A stretch of 64,000 bases of DNA from Trifolium pratense (Eukaryota > Streptophyta > Magnoliopsida > Fabales > Fabaceae). The stretch covers positions 11,973,501-12,037,500 of the forward strand of contig NC_060059.1 of assembly GCF_020283565.1 (NCBI RefSeq), written 5' to 3'. Below the pieces are notes generated by a model. It saw nothing but the letters and a program-made list of their open reading frames with translations, was not told where the DNA came from and searched no databases. Made by a program: the position numbers and the translations under genes. Below, piece after piece: positions 20,516 to 31,100 of this stretch (the first letter of the stretch is position 1; each line of letters starts with the position of its first letter).

Positions 20516-21494
20516 GTCTGTAATTTGCTCTTCTCCCTCCATTTTGGGCTCAATGTTACTGGTATTTGTGTGTAATTTGTTCATGTTTTCACCTTAATTA
20601 ATTAATGTATTTATTTAATAGGTCACAAACTAATTGTAGTGCTGCACATTTTTGAGTTCATCTATATTTTTTGCCACTGAAACTTGGGCTTTTGATGGCT
20701 ATTTGTTTTCCTGTTCTCATGATAACTTTGAGACTATCATTCAGGCTGACTTACTAGAACCTGTGTTAGAGTAATTATGATAAGTTTCGTGAAGTATAAT
20801 TGATCAGACTACATATTATGAATATGAACATCAGTAAATTAGAGAAATTTTGACTTGCCTTTGATTTTTTTATTATTAGTTTTACTCTACTGTCTCTCCC
20901 ATAATTTTTGACAAATTTTGTTGGTCTTGACTTGGCAAACCAATATATGTTTAGTTGAAGTGAAGCATCTGTTCTTGTTATTTCATGATTTTTGCATGTT
21001 CCCTTGTGTTCATCTACTAATTAGTTTAAAGTAAATACTGCAAATAGTTTTCCTATCTCAGCTATTTTATTAGTACACACTTACGTTATTAAGACTTGGA
21101 AAGGAGAGCACAAATGTAAAGAGGTAATAAACAATAGATCAGCATACTATGGGTGGGTAGCTAAAAAGGTGGCGGATAAATTAATGTCTAATGAAATTGT
21201 TAAAGTTTCAGACATAATGAGTGACATGTGGAGGAACCTAGATGTTGGAGTATCATATAAAAGGGCATTGAGAGCAAAAGCAAGAGCAAGTGAGATTGTT
21301 GAAGAAAATGGTGCAAAACAGTACACACTGTTATGGAGGTATGCAGCTGAACTTAAGAAGCATTCTAAAGGTAACACGACAGAAATAAGTGTTCAGAGGA
21401 TAGCCCCTACCATCAAACCTAGATTTGGAAGCTTTTATTTTAGCTTTGACGGATGCAAGAAAGGGTTTATGGCTAGCTGCAGACCTTTTATTGG

Positions 21495-22535
21495 TGAAAT
21501 TCCTGGCACACAGTGGACAGGTGTTGCTCAAGGTGTAGCAACACTTGTCTGTTGTAGACAGATGTTGTCACTGGTGCGCCAACACTTGTCTATAAACAGA
21601 GCAAATAACATAAAACAATACAAACAGTAAAGTAAATAACACACGAGAGTTGTTAACCCAGTTCAGCCTAAAGCCTACTCTGGGGGATACCAATCCAGGA
21701 ATGAAGTCCACTATCAGCAGTATCACTTCGAAGCTAAACTCACCCGTTTACAACTTCTCACTTAATCACTACCCAATGACCCTTCTACCTAGGAACTCCT
21801 AGATATGAGACCCCGTCCCAATTCCCACCTTAGCAACACAGACAGCGCTGCTATTCAATTACACAAGCACAACAGGTGGAGACACACTCCTAAGAAACTA
21901 GGATTCACTCTTGCTTAAAAGCTTGCGAGTAAACCACACAACACAATAGAACAATCTCCGTACTTCAAAGCTTAGGAGAAGTTCATACTTACAACTCAAT
22001 AACACTCAGGTCCTAAGCTTGCATCAATGAGACACAAGATAGGCTCACAATTAACACTCTAAAATCCCTAAAAACACACACTTTGTAATACACGATTTTA
22101 GATACTTGAAACCATATGCTTGCCTTCGTATTTATAGTAGTAGAACAACTTGGGCTTCAAGACAAAATTAGGGCTTCTAGAATTGCGGCAGCAGTGATAT
22201 ATTTTTGAAAACAATAGTTATATTTTTGAAACCGCAAAAATATATTTTCCAAAAATATAATTCTTTTGGAAAATAAAACTAGGGTTTAGCTGCCTCATGA
22301 AACACATTAAACACGTGCGCCTTCCTCTGTAAGAAACCTTGAAACAATTCTTCAAACAGATCTTCAAAAGATTGAGTAGAAAATAATAACGTCTAGCTGG
22401 CGCGCGCAGAACAGAGTCAGGTGTTGTTCCAAAGTGTCACAACATTTGTCACAACACTTGGGGTCAGCACACTTGTCTCAACACTTGGCTAAAATATGTT
22501 TTTGCAAAATGTAGCCAATATACAAAAACCCAACA
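21495..22535. mobile_element. solo LTR (1,041 bp) with 5-bp TSD ATTGG
   Basis: It begins TGAAATTCC, ends ACCCAACA, and is flanked by ATTGG at 21,490-21,494 and 22,536-22,540. Removing it with one ATTGG restores the transposase reading RPFIGLEGC without a gap, which fixes the boundaries. Internal GAGTTGTTAACCCAGTTC and CTACTCTGGGGGATACC are typical of legume Copia LTRs. No primer-binding site, gag or pol is present, so a full element has been lost by LTR-LTR recombination. Confidence 0.85.
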
Positions 22536-24139
22536 ATTGGTCTGGAAGGATGTAATTTGAAAACAAAGTTTGGCGGACACCTTCTGATTGCAGCTGGAAG
22601 AGATGCTAATGATCAATATTATCCATTAGCATTTGCGGTTGTTGAAAATGAAACACAAGAATCATGGAGATGGTTTGTAACCTTACTACTAGAAGATATT
22701 GGAGCTGACAAGAGATTGGTATTTATTTCTGATCAACAGCAAGTAAGATTAGATGTGGGTTGTCTATTATTGGATATGATTTTTGTTATGCATCTCATTT
22801 ATTATGTTTGTTTATCATTGCAGGGTTTAATACCTGCTTTTGAAGACATGTCCGACAGAGTGGAGCATAGGCTGTGTTTGAGGTCCTTGTACGATAATTT
22901 CAAAAAGAGGTTTAAAGGAGGTGAAGTAATCAGGGATTTGATAATGGGAGCAGCCAAGGCAACCTACCAACAAGAATGGGAGAAGAAAATGAATGAACTC
23001 AAGTCTTTGGACAAAAAAGCATGGGAGTGGCTAAGTGCACATGATCCAAAATTATGGTGTAAGCATGCTTTCAGTTTCTATGCTAAATGTGATGTTGTTA
23101 TGAATAGAATATGTGAAGCTTTTGATGCAACAATGTTGGTAGCTACAGACAAACCAATAGTAACAATGTGTGAATGGGTAAGAAAATACATCATGAATAG
23201 GATTGCAAGCATTAAATATGAACTCCGGCTTGGTAGTTGGAACAATAGGATCATGCCAATGCCAATGAAGAGGCTGAACAGAGAAATCGCATTAAGTGCG
23301 GGATGGTTGCCAATATGGTCTGATGATGATAAATGTGAGGTTGAAAAAATTGGGGGAGGTAATTCATTTGTTGTGGACCTTGCCAACAGGACCTGTTCCT
23401 GCAATTTTTGGGAGCTGGTTGGAATTCCATGCAGACATGTTGTGGCTGCAATGACGAGAAGATCGCAGACACCTCAAGATTATGTAGATTATTATTATTC
23501 CAGAGATGCTTATGAGAAATGCTATAGTTTTAGTGTGACTCCAATCAATGGTGAAGAAATGTGGCCATGTGTAAAACATGAGGAAATGTTACCACCAAGT
23601 TGCAACATAGGTCCAGAGAGACCAAAGAAGCGAAAAAAGGTTAGCCGAAGAGTGCCCGACGAAGTCAGAGTCTATGTTGATAGGCCTTCAACATATAAAT
23701 GCAAAGCTTGTGGAATACGAGGTCACAATGCCAAAGGTTGCAGAAATACTACAAAAGACCCGCTAGCTCCACCAGGGAAGGTAATAAAAATGTTTGTGTT
23801 GTTATTGTTTTTAAACTTTTTTTTTTGTTAACTTAAACCTTTTTTATTATAGAGGAAATCATCTGAAGAGGGAGGTGCACATGCTTCATTACAAAACACT
23901 TCTACTGCAGCAGATCAAAGCACTTCATCTGCACAAGTTGAAACAACTGCAGCTGCACCAATCCAAACCACTACCTCTACACCAGTGAATGTCGGAGTAC
24001 ATCGTGTGAACAAAAAAGCAAGGATTACACAACCAATAACAATCCCACATTCTGCTACATCAGAATCTACTCAAAATCACAATCCGACAACCGCTTCTGC
24101 AACGGCTTCAAAATCTCGCAGAAAACAGATAAATATTGA

Positions 24140-24710
24140 TTGCAGGCAGCTGAGGAGGAGCGGCAGGATTTGCCGAGGCAATCCAGTTCAAGTTGATCGG
24201 GTTGAACCGGAACCAGATGTTGAAATTCAACAAGTAAATGCCGGCACGTCGAATTTGAAAGGTCCTTCTGCAACGGCTTCGAAATGTCGCATAAAACAGA
24301 AAAATGTTGATTGCAGCCAGCTGAGGAGGAGCGAAAGGCTTTGCCGAGACAATCCGTTTCCGGTGGATCGGCTTGAACCCGAACCACATGTTGAGATTCA
24401 AATTGATCACGCTGACACGTCTAATTTGAAAGGTCCTTCTGCAACGGCTTCGAAATGTCGCATAAAAAAGAAAAATGTTGATTGCAGCCAGCTGAGGAGG
24501 AGCGGCAGGCTTTGCCGAGACAATCCAGTTGCGGTGGATCATGTTGAACCTCAACCACATGTTGAAATTCAGATTGATGACGTCGAAACATCAAACTTGA
24601 AATCTCCATCTAAGGTAAAAGCCACGGCATCTTCAAAAGGTTCGAAATCTAAAAAACCGGTCAAAAAACTTGATTTCACAAAGCTGAGAAGGAGCGGCAG
24701 GACATTCTAT
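24140..24710 (+). repeat. in-frame tandem repeat in the transposase C-terminus
   Basis: The LRRSGR or LRRSER motif recurs at about 24,150, 24,321, 24,492 and 24,684, giving 171-base (57-residue) units and one diverged fourth unit. Each unit has the order SATASK-x-R, DC-x-QLRRSGR-x-CR, NP, VD, EP-x-P-x-VEIQ, TSNLK. Basic and acidic halves alternate. Confidence 0.8.
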
Positions 24711-24923
24711 TCCGGTCCAAAGCTAAAACTTGGTGCACCGGGGACATTGAAAGACAATCCAATTACCATCGATGACATTGAAGAAGGAGATGGTGAAATT
24801 AATACGGATGATGTCGACAAACGAGGTGCCGATTTAACTCGAGAGTTTCATGATTTGACTCAACAACAGTTTTATGATCCAAGAGTTGGAATATGTTTAG
24901 CAGCAATGAGAAAATGGCCATGA

Positions 24924-25596
24924 GAAAGTTACCCTGATAATGTAATATTGATGTTTTAGTTAATATTGATGTTTTAGTTGAGTAGTTGTATCATTGTTGC
25001 GTTATTTTGATTGTATTGAACTAGTTAGTGCATCTGTTGGTTAAACAATTTATCATTTGGATGCTTACCACTGATATGTTTGTTTTGAATGCTACATTTG
25101 TAGTACTTTCGTGTCCTTATTTTGTCAAATACTATGATCAAGTGTTATGTCAATTTGTCCAACTTTTATGTCAACAATCTGTGAAGGTGATGCTTAATGT
25201 ATGTTATACTTGACAAGCATGGATCAAAGCTTGTGTTTATAAGACAACCATAGCAGAGCAACTTCTAAAAATATTGTAACACCATTGTATTCTGTGTTTA
25301 TCAAAAATCCATCTAATTTATTAAAAGATTCTAAACAATTGGTGTATTCATGCTGCACTTGGCTAAGCTATCAAGTAACCTGAGAGGAAAATGAGACAAT
25401 TTTGCAGAAAATCTCAAAAAATTACCTGCATATTCGCTTTTTTCTTAAAAAATTGTGTTTGAATCGTCTCAAAAAAACCATTTCTATTTCATATTCAAAT
25501 TCAATTGATACAGTGAACTTGATACATTGAATAACTCCAACTCAAAAATAACATCATTGTCACTACTATCACTTTGTTCTTGTCGTTAACAAGATC
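24924..25596. other. 3' flank of the MULE fragment
   Basis: AT-rich and non-coding, with a 17-base direct repeat (TTAATATTGATGTTTTA type) just after the stop. I could not identify a terminal inverted repeat because the matching 5' end is missing. Confidence 0.4.
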
Positions 25597-25806
25597 TGCA
25601 ACATTCTTGCAGTTCCCAAATCCAATCACATCAACATTCTTGCAGTTCCCAAATGCAATCTCAGCAACATTCTTGCAGCCAATTTCTGCAACTTTCAACC
25701 AAGCCATGGGTGGATGAAAACACAAACAGAAATTATGTCAATTTTATTCCTTCAATGATTCTTCGATTTGATCATGGCCATGGGTGGATGAAAACACAAA
25801 CAGAAA
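25597..25806. repeat. 33-bp tandem repeat and a duplicated 27-bp phrase
   Basis: ACATTCTTGCAGTTCCCAAA-type units of 33 bases occur at about 25,601, 25,634 and 25,667. Then CCATGGGTGGATGAAAACAC occurs twice, about 73 bases apart, near 25,706 and 25,779. The minus-strand frame reading GNCKNV repeats is a consequence of the 33-base period. Confidence 0.6.
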
Positions 25807-25889
25807 AACGATGAAGAAGACGACCCATGTGAAATACCAACATTCTCCCTCGTGTAAATGAATTACGAAAATTATTATTTAATATGTGT

Positions 25890-26150
25890 CACGGGAATAT
25901 TCGCCCAAGATCCGGTTTTTTTGTCATGCGTACCGTGCGCAGCTGATGATGCATGCGCACCGTAGACGGCGCCTAAAAAAACAAAGATAAATACCAATTA
26001 AGGATCCTTATTTGATTCATTAGGAAGTAGGATCCAAAATAATTTTCTTTGATTAAAGATATTGAATCCAAATAAGGATCCAAATAAAATTAAATGGATC
26101 AGAAAATTCATTACTAACCATCCCGGCAGAGCCAGGATCCAATTTTATAA
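25890..26150. repeat. GC-rich island followed by GGATCC-rich repeat
   Basis: 25,890-25,975 is unusually GC-rich for the window (CATGCGTACCGTGCGC, GCATGCGCACCGTAG as imperfect direct repeats). It may be part of a transposon end. 25,995-26,140 holds four GGATCC sites in AATAAGGATCC-type contexts. Two more related sites occur at 27,620-27,690, on the other side of the UBC13 fragment. Confidence 0.4.
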
Positions 26151-26224
26151 ATTCTTTACTAGAAAACAAAAACATAATTTTAGAGTTTTGGTGTGGACTT
26201 TTCATAATACCAACAATACCCTTG

Positions 26225-26355
26225 ATTTTTTTTAGTAACAAAAAAATCTTTTATTAACAAACTCATCATAACATAAGACACATTTTTTTTACCAACAAAT
26301 TTTTTTTATTAATAAACTGACCAAAACATAAGACGTTCCACGACTGCCTGACCCA
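26225..26355. repeat. recurring repeat terminus (ATTAACAAACTCAxCATAACATAAGAC)
   Basis: TTTTATTAACAAACTCA, then CATAAGAC, then CTGCCTGACCCACCAATAAT. Relatives lie at 32,650-32,740, 39,645-39,705, 47,505-47,565 and, inverted, at 53,340-53,430 and 59,395-59,520. There the end reads GGCCCTAGTAA or GGCCCCTAGTAA, followed by AAT-type simple repeats. The pattern suggests the 3' end of a LINE or SINE, or possibly a Helitron. The class is not settled. Confidence 0.45.
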
Positions 26356-27074
26356 CCAATAATATATAAATTAGTTGAATATACATATACAAATGTTATC
26401 TTACTAAAATATTGGAGGACAACATCTCTATAAGTTGTGGGGTAAAACTTTATCCCCGTCCCCAAACCTCTCTGTTTTCCCTTTCCGATAAATTCATCGT
26501 CTGTATCCTTGATAAATTCTTTGTCTTCATATCCTTGAATATGTGGCGATCTCCACTTACAGATATAGTTAACATCCCTAAATGCATGATAAAAATCTCT
26601 CTTGTAAATCATTTTTTTTTAAAAAAAAAGAAAAAAATTAAATTATTGGTGAAAACAAAAATATACAAACTCATTAAAGATGTGAAAAATACGTAAGATT
26701 GACTTAAAAAAAAAATCTTAAAAAAAATACATAAAATATCGTAAAAGAAAATCTTTAGCATCAAAATTTGTTAAAAATAAATAAAAAATTAAAGTATAAT
26801 TTGTTAAAATATTTATAGATCCAAAATCTTTTTTTTTTTATTTTATATCAAAGACCCAAAAACTTATGAAGCAAGTATAATTTGTATAAATAATATTTTT
26901 TTTTTCAAAAGCAAAAAAAACTTGTACTACTACTCCGTATAAAAGAAGCGAGAGAAAGGTATTTTCGTTTCATTGAGCTTTTTCATTAACCAAATTTTGA
27001 GAAACCTTTTTTTCTCTCTCTCTCTCTCTCTGAAACTCAAAGCCCTATTGCGTATTTTGCAATCGACCCCAATA

Positions 27075-27485
27075 ATGGCCAACAGTAACCTTCCTCGAAG
27101 AATCATCAAGGTTCGTTTCAATCGATCCCTATTTCAATTTCTCTCATCGATTTCTTTTATTCATTTCAAAACCTAGAATACTCTAAATCTTTTCATACTA
27201 ACTTTTTAGGTCGATTATTAGGTTAATTAATCGCAAAATTGCATGTTCTTAATTAGGGTTCATTGAAAAATTCACTTTATTTAGCTTAATTTCAGTGATG
27301 ATGATGAATTAAAGAAATAATAATAATCGAAGTCTTGGGGTTAAATCCGAGATTCAACTTTCTTTTTGTGCTTTGATCTTTGTTGTTTTTCTTCGTTATT
27401 TATTTGAATTGATCTTTGTTAAAGTTTTGCTAACTGACCTTTCTTTGATTTCTTCAGGAAACACAGCGTTTGCTCAGTGAGCCAG
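27075..27485 (+). pseudogene. UBC13: UBC13-type ubiquitin-conjugating enzyme, exons 1-2 only
   Basis: Exon 1 (27,075-27,110) encodes MANSNLPRRIIK. After a GT-AG intron, exon 2 (27,458-27,485) encodes ETQRLLSEP and one base of the next codon. This is the N-terminal helix of the plant UBC35/UBC36 (UBC13) family, whose full protein is about 153 residues and makes Lys63-linked chains with a UEV partner. The catalytic Cys region and everything after exon 2 are missing. About 80 bases past exon 2 the sequence turns into unrelated repeat DNA. A CT-rich leader (27,011-27,032) and TATAAAAG at about 26,938 suggest the native promoter came with it. It is a captured or truncated gene 5' end. Confidence 0.8.
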
Positions 27486-27559
27486 GTAACGTGTTATGTG
27501 GTTCTGATAATTTTATTTTATTTTTTGTTTTGTTTTGTTTTAGCATAGTTTTTATGCAA

Positions 27560-28075
27560 GCCAAGTAGGAACCTGTTGATTGTGGCCAAAACAAATTAAG
27601 CAAGAACAAAATGATCCAAATAAGGATCCCGTTGTGAGCCAGGATTTCCACAATTAAAGATAAATAAGGATCCTCATAAAAACTCCAACCTCATAAAGAT
27701 CCTTAATTATATAAATAAAATAAGGATTATAATTAGCACATTATAGTGGCACGTTAATTTGGGCCGAATATAATTGAAAACCTTATAAAAATTTATACAT
27801 ACGTGCCCGTCTAGATTCCCAACAATCAAACTACCGCAAAAGCAATAAAAAATTCACAAATTTTGAAGAGTAACAAAAACTTTTATTGCATTCACTTAGC
27901 ACCCCTTTGGAGTACCATAATCAGAATATACGTCCCCAAAATAATTTTCTTTTGCACATCAAAAATTCACTTATAGGATGATTTTCTTTTGCACCCACAT
28001 TTTATAAAACAAATAATTTTTGCACACACATTGCTAACCATCCCGTTCATATGTTTTTATTGATTGACATATGTT
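27560..28075. other. repeat-rich spacer between the UBC13 fragment and SAP30BP-like copy B
   Basis: It contains AATAAGGATCC repeats (27,615-27,700) and AT-rich sequence. The phrase CTAACCATCCCG near 28,031 is also present near 26,115 on the far side of the UBC13 fragment. I see no gene. Confidence 0.4.
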
Positions 28076-28077
28076 TT

Positions 28078-28171
28078 TATCAAAAAAATAATTATATTAT
28101 ATTATTGCATCGCGTTCTTTTACTTACCATCTTCAATTCATTGTTCTTCTTTCAAAACCCTAGTTCATTCC
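28078..28171 (+). promoter_or_regulatory. shortened upstream/leader region of copy B
   Basis: The SAP30BP-like homology begins at about 28,082 (TAATTATATTATATTATTGC), only about 90 bases before the ATG. In copies A and C the same start lies about 240 bases before ATG. The difference is a deletion joining TTGTTCTTCT to TTCAAAACCC, with TTC microhomology. No other promoter-like sequence belonging to the gene is retained. Confidence 0.6.
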
Positions 28172-31100
28172 ATGGCATCGAAAAAGAAGCAATCGGAAGG
28201 AATCGCTTTATTATCCATGTACAACGATAACAGTGACGACGAAATGGAAGACGCCGAAGAAGAAGAAGAAGAGAACGTGATGCGCGAAGAGGAGCAAGAT
28301 GAGGCCGCTGAACAAGTGGCGGAGGAAGATTTGGCAGCCGATACGGATAGAATGACGGTTGCTGATTCCGGCAACGAGGTAGCCGGTGATGGTTTTACTC
28401 CGACAGAGAGGAGTTGGACGCCATTGCAGGAGCAACTAAAGGTTGAATTGAGGAGCAGTAGAAGTGCTACGCTTACGATAGTTGATTATGGTCACGATGA
28501 AGTAGCAATGTCACCTGAACCTGAGGTACTTTTCTTCTCATTCAGAGCCTTTTATGGTTAGATTATACTCTGAAATGTAATGGGTGTTAGTTGGTTTTTG
28601 TTGCAGGATGGAGAGATAGATGGTAGTGGTAGAGTCATGTTTGGGGATCAACTTCATGTAACCAATGGTAAGTTGAATTTTTGTTTCTCATTGTGATTGT
28701 TCATTTTTAACAATTTGTATTATTGCTTAGGAATTGCAGTCTGAAATGGTAATAATAAATAGAAGGTTTATATTCAATTTTCACATGTTGCCTTTGCTTT
28801 GCTGTGTTTGTTCGATTTCATTACTATCGATTTGTGTATGTTGTCTATGCTATGAAGCGCGCACATACACTCCTTGGACTAGGCGTGTCCTGGTGTCGGA
28901 CACGCATCAGTGTCCGACACATATGATCACATTGAATTATGTCATTTTCTTAAATTATTATCGTGTCGACGTGTCAGTGGCATGTCCGGTGTCTGTTTAT
29001 GTGCTTCGTAGTTTCTATGTCTCGTTTACTTCCTAATGTAATGCATTGCTGCAGGTGATTTGTTGGATAGAACATCATCGGGAACAGTCCAAGTTTTGAC
29101 ACCTAATAATCAAGCTAACACTCCCCAATTTTCCGAGACATTGAAATCTGATGCCTTGTATAATGACGACATGATTAGGCCTGATGATGCAGAGGTTGAA
29201 GGAGAAGCAGATCATGATGAGGATAAACCTGTAGATCCATTGGATAAATTTCTTCCTCCTCCACCCAAAGTTAAATGCTCAGAAGAGCTACAAGTAAGTT
29301 CTGTTAAAATGGTATAATATAAGAATGCCATTTGGTTATGTCATAAAGAACTAGGCAGTTGCTGAATTAAACTGGTGTGATTTGGTCTTGATCTGCATTC
29401 TATATTCTTTACTGCCAATGAATTCATACATTTTCTTAGCAATTAGAGGATTGAATTCAACTTTTTTATCTTGTTAACTTTATTTGTTGGTCAGCATCTG
29501 TGCATTTCCTAGGCCTCTCTTTCTTAGCATCTACTAATTTACATGATATGGTAAATTGGTAATATTTATACCATACAATTCATATAAGTAAAATGCTAAT
29601 GGATGCCCTTAGTGCATTGGTTAAGAAAATAAATGTTAAAATATTATGTTGGAAAGTGTGTAATCAAGTTTTTAAAAGTGTAAAAATTGCGTTTTCTAAT
29701 GTAAAACTCCTATTTTTGCTTCCTTAACTTTTGCCCATTGGAGTTAGGACACTTGTTACCCTTCATATAATTGATCTCATCATCTGTTGGAATTGAAAAG
29801 CACTCGATTGTTGTTGCAATCTGGTAAAGCTTTGTGTTCTATGTAGTGGTCAGGAATAGGTAGTTTGTAAATAGAATCTCTTGCTTTTGGTAGTTTAGTT
29901 ACGTTTAGACTTTTCAAATTTATTTCCTCGTCAATTTTCATCATTGCCTTTAAATTGATGTCATTGCAGAGAAAAATAAATAAATTTCTGGAGTATAAGA
30001 AAGCTGGAAAAAGTTTTAATGCAGAAGTTCGCAACAGGAAGGACTATCGAAACCCTGACTTTTTACTGCATGCTGTAAGGTACCAGGATATTGATCAAAT
30101 AGGGTCTTGCTTCAGTAAAGATGTATTTGACCCTCATGGATATGATTCAAGTGACTTCTATGATCAAATAGGTCCGTAATTTGCTCTTCTCCCTCCATTT
30201 TGGGCTCAATGTTACTGGTATTTGTGTGTAATTTGTTCCTGTTTTCACCTTAATTAATTAATGTATTTATTTAATAGGTCACAAACTAATTGTAGTGCTG
30301 CACATTTTTGAGTTCATCTATATTTTTTGCCACTGAAACTTGGGCTTTTGATGGCTATTTGTTTTCCTGTTCTCATGATAACTTTGAGACTATCATTCAG
30401 GCTGACTTACTAGAACCTGTGTTAGAGTAATTATGATAAGTTTCGTGAAGTATAATTGATCAGACTACATATTATGAATATGAACATCAGTAAATTAGAG
30501 AAATTTTGACTTGCCTTTGATTTTTTTATTATTAGTTTTACTCTACTGCCTCTCCCATAATTTTTGACAAATTTTGTTGGTCTTGACTTGGCAAACCAAT
30601 ATATGTTTAGTTGAAGTGAAGCATCTGTTCTTGTTATTTCATGATTTTTGCATGTTCCCTTGTGTTCATCTACTAATTAGTTTAAAGTAAATACTGCAAA
30701 TAGTTTTCCTATCTCAGCTATTTTATTAGTGTCAGTGGTGTTATGGGCATCATTGGTTTTTACATTACTTGCCCCCATTTGATTTTGTCTGTTACCTAAC
30801 CAAAACAGAAGCTGATATGAGGCGGGAAAGTGATAGGAAAGAGCAAGAGAAGAAGAAAGCCCAAAACCAGAAGGTTGATTTTACTTCTGGGGGTACGCAA
30901 CCAGGAATTATGCTTGGTGCTCCCAGGATCAGCATGCCTGTTACAGGTTTGGAAACCACTTAGTTTATTTGTGCAGTGCTGAAACTTTTTTAAGAAGTCA
31001 TTTTTCAATATATTATGTTATATTCTTATGGCACTTCTATGTTGACTTTTTGCATAGGTGGCTCTGCTGCTTCTACAGGTGGTTTGCATCTGGTGCCTCC

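Larger units (their letters stand above)
21073..24923 (+). pseudogene. Mutator-like (MULE) transposase, 5'-truncated and LTR-interrupted
   Basis: Coding sequence starts abruptly at the junction with copy A intron 4 (VIKTWKGEHKC...) and continues to 21,494. It is interrupted by a solo LTR and resumes at 22,541 (LEGCNLKTKFGGHLL). An 81-base intron (22,743-22,823) is stop-free and in frame. Further coding runs 22,824-23,780 and 23,853-24,923. Recognisable are the MULE catalytic core (LEGC, then FISDQQ), a SWIM zinc finger (CSCNFWELVGIPCRHVVAA, about 23,395-23,450) and a zinc knuckle (CKACGIRGHNAKGC, about 23,700). The C-terminus carries repeated LRRSGR units. The first catalytic Asp, usually DGC, reads Glu. 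The 5' coding end and terminal inverted repeats are not visible, so it is a dead fragment. Confidence 0.8.

Noticed and set aside
24067..24609. Minus-strand frames across the transposase C-terminal repeats
   Set aside because: Antisense reading of the 171-bp tandem units; the plus strand carries the real coding signal.
25597..25700. Tandem repeats considered as a CRISPR array
   Set aside because: The sequence is clearly plant nuclear DNA, the units are contiguous without unique spacers and there are no cas genes.
25501..25725. GNCKNV-repeat protein on the minus strand, considered as a repeat-protein gene
   Set aside because: Only about three 33-bp units, no start context and no homology; better explained as a short tandem repeat.
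26289..26612. 107-codon minus-strand frame
   Set aside because: No recognisable domain; it overlaps the repeat terminus at 26.2-26.35 kb. A decayed gene cannot be excluded, but I cannot support one.
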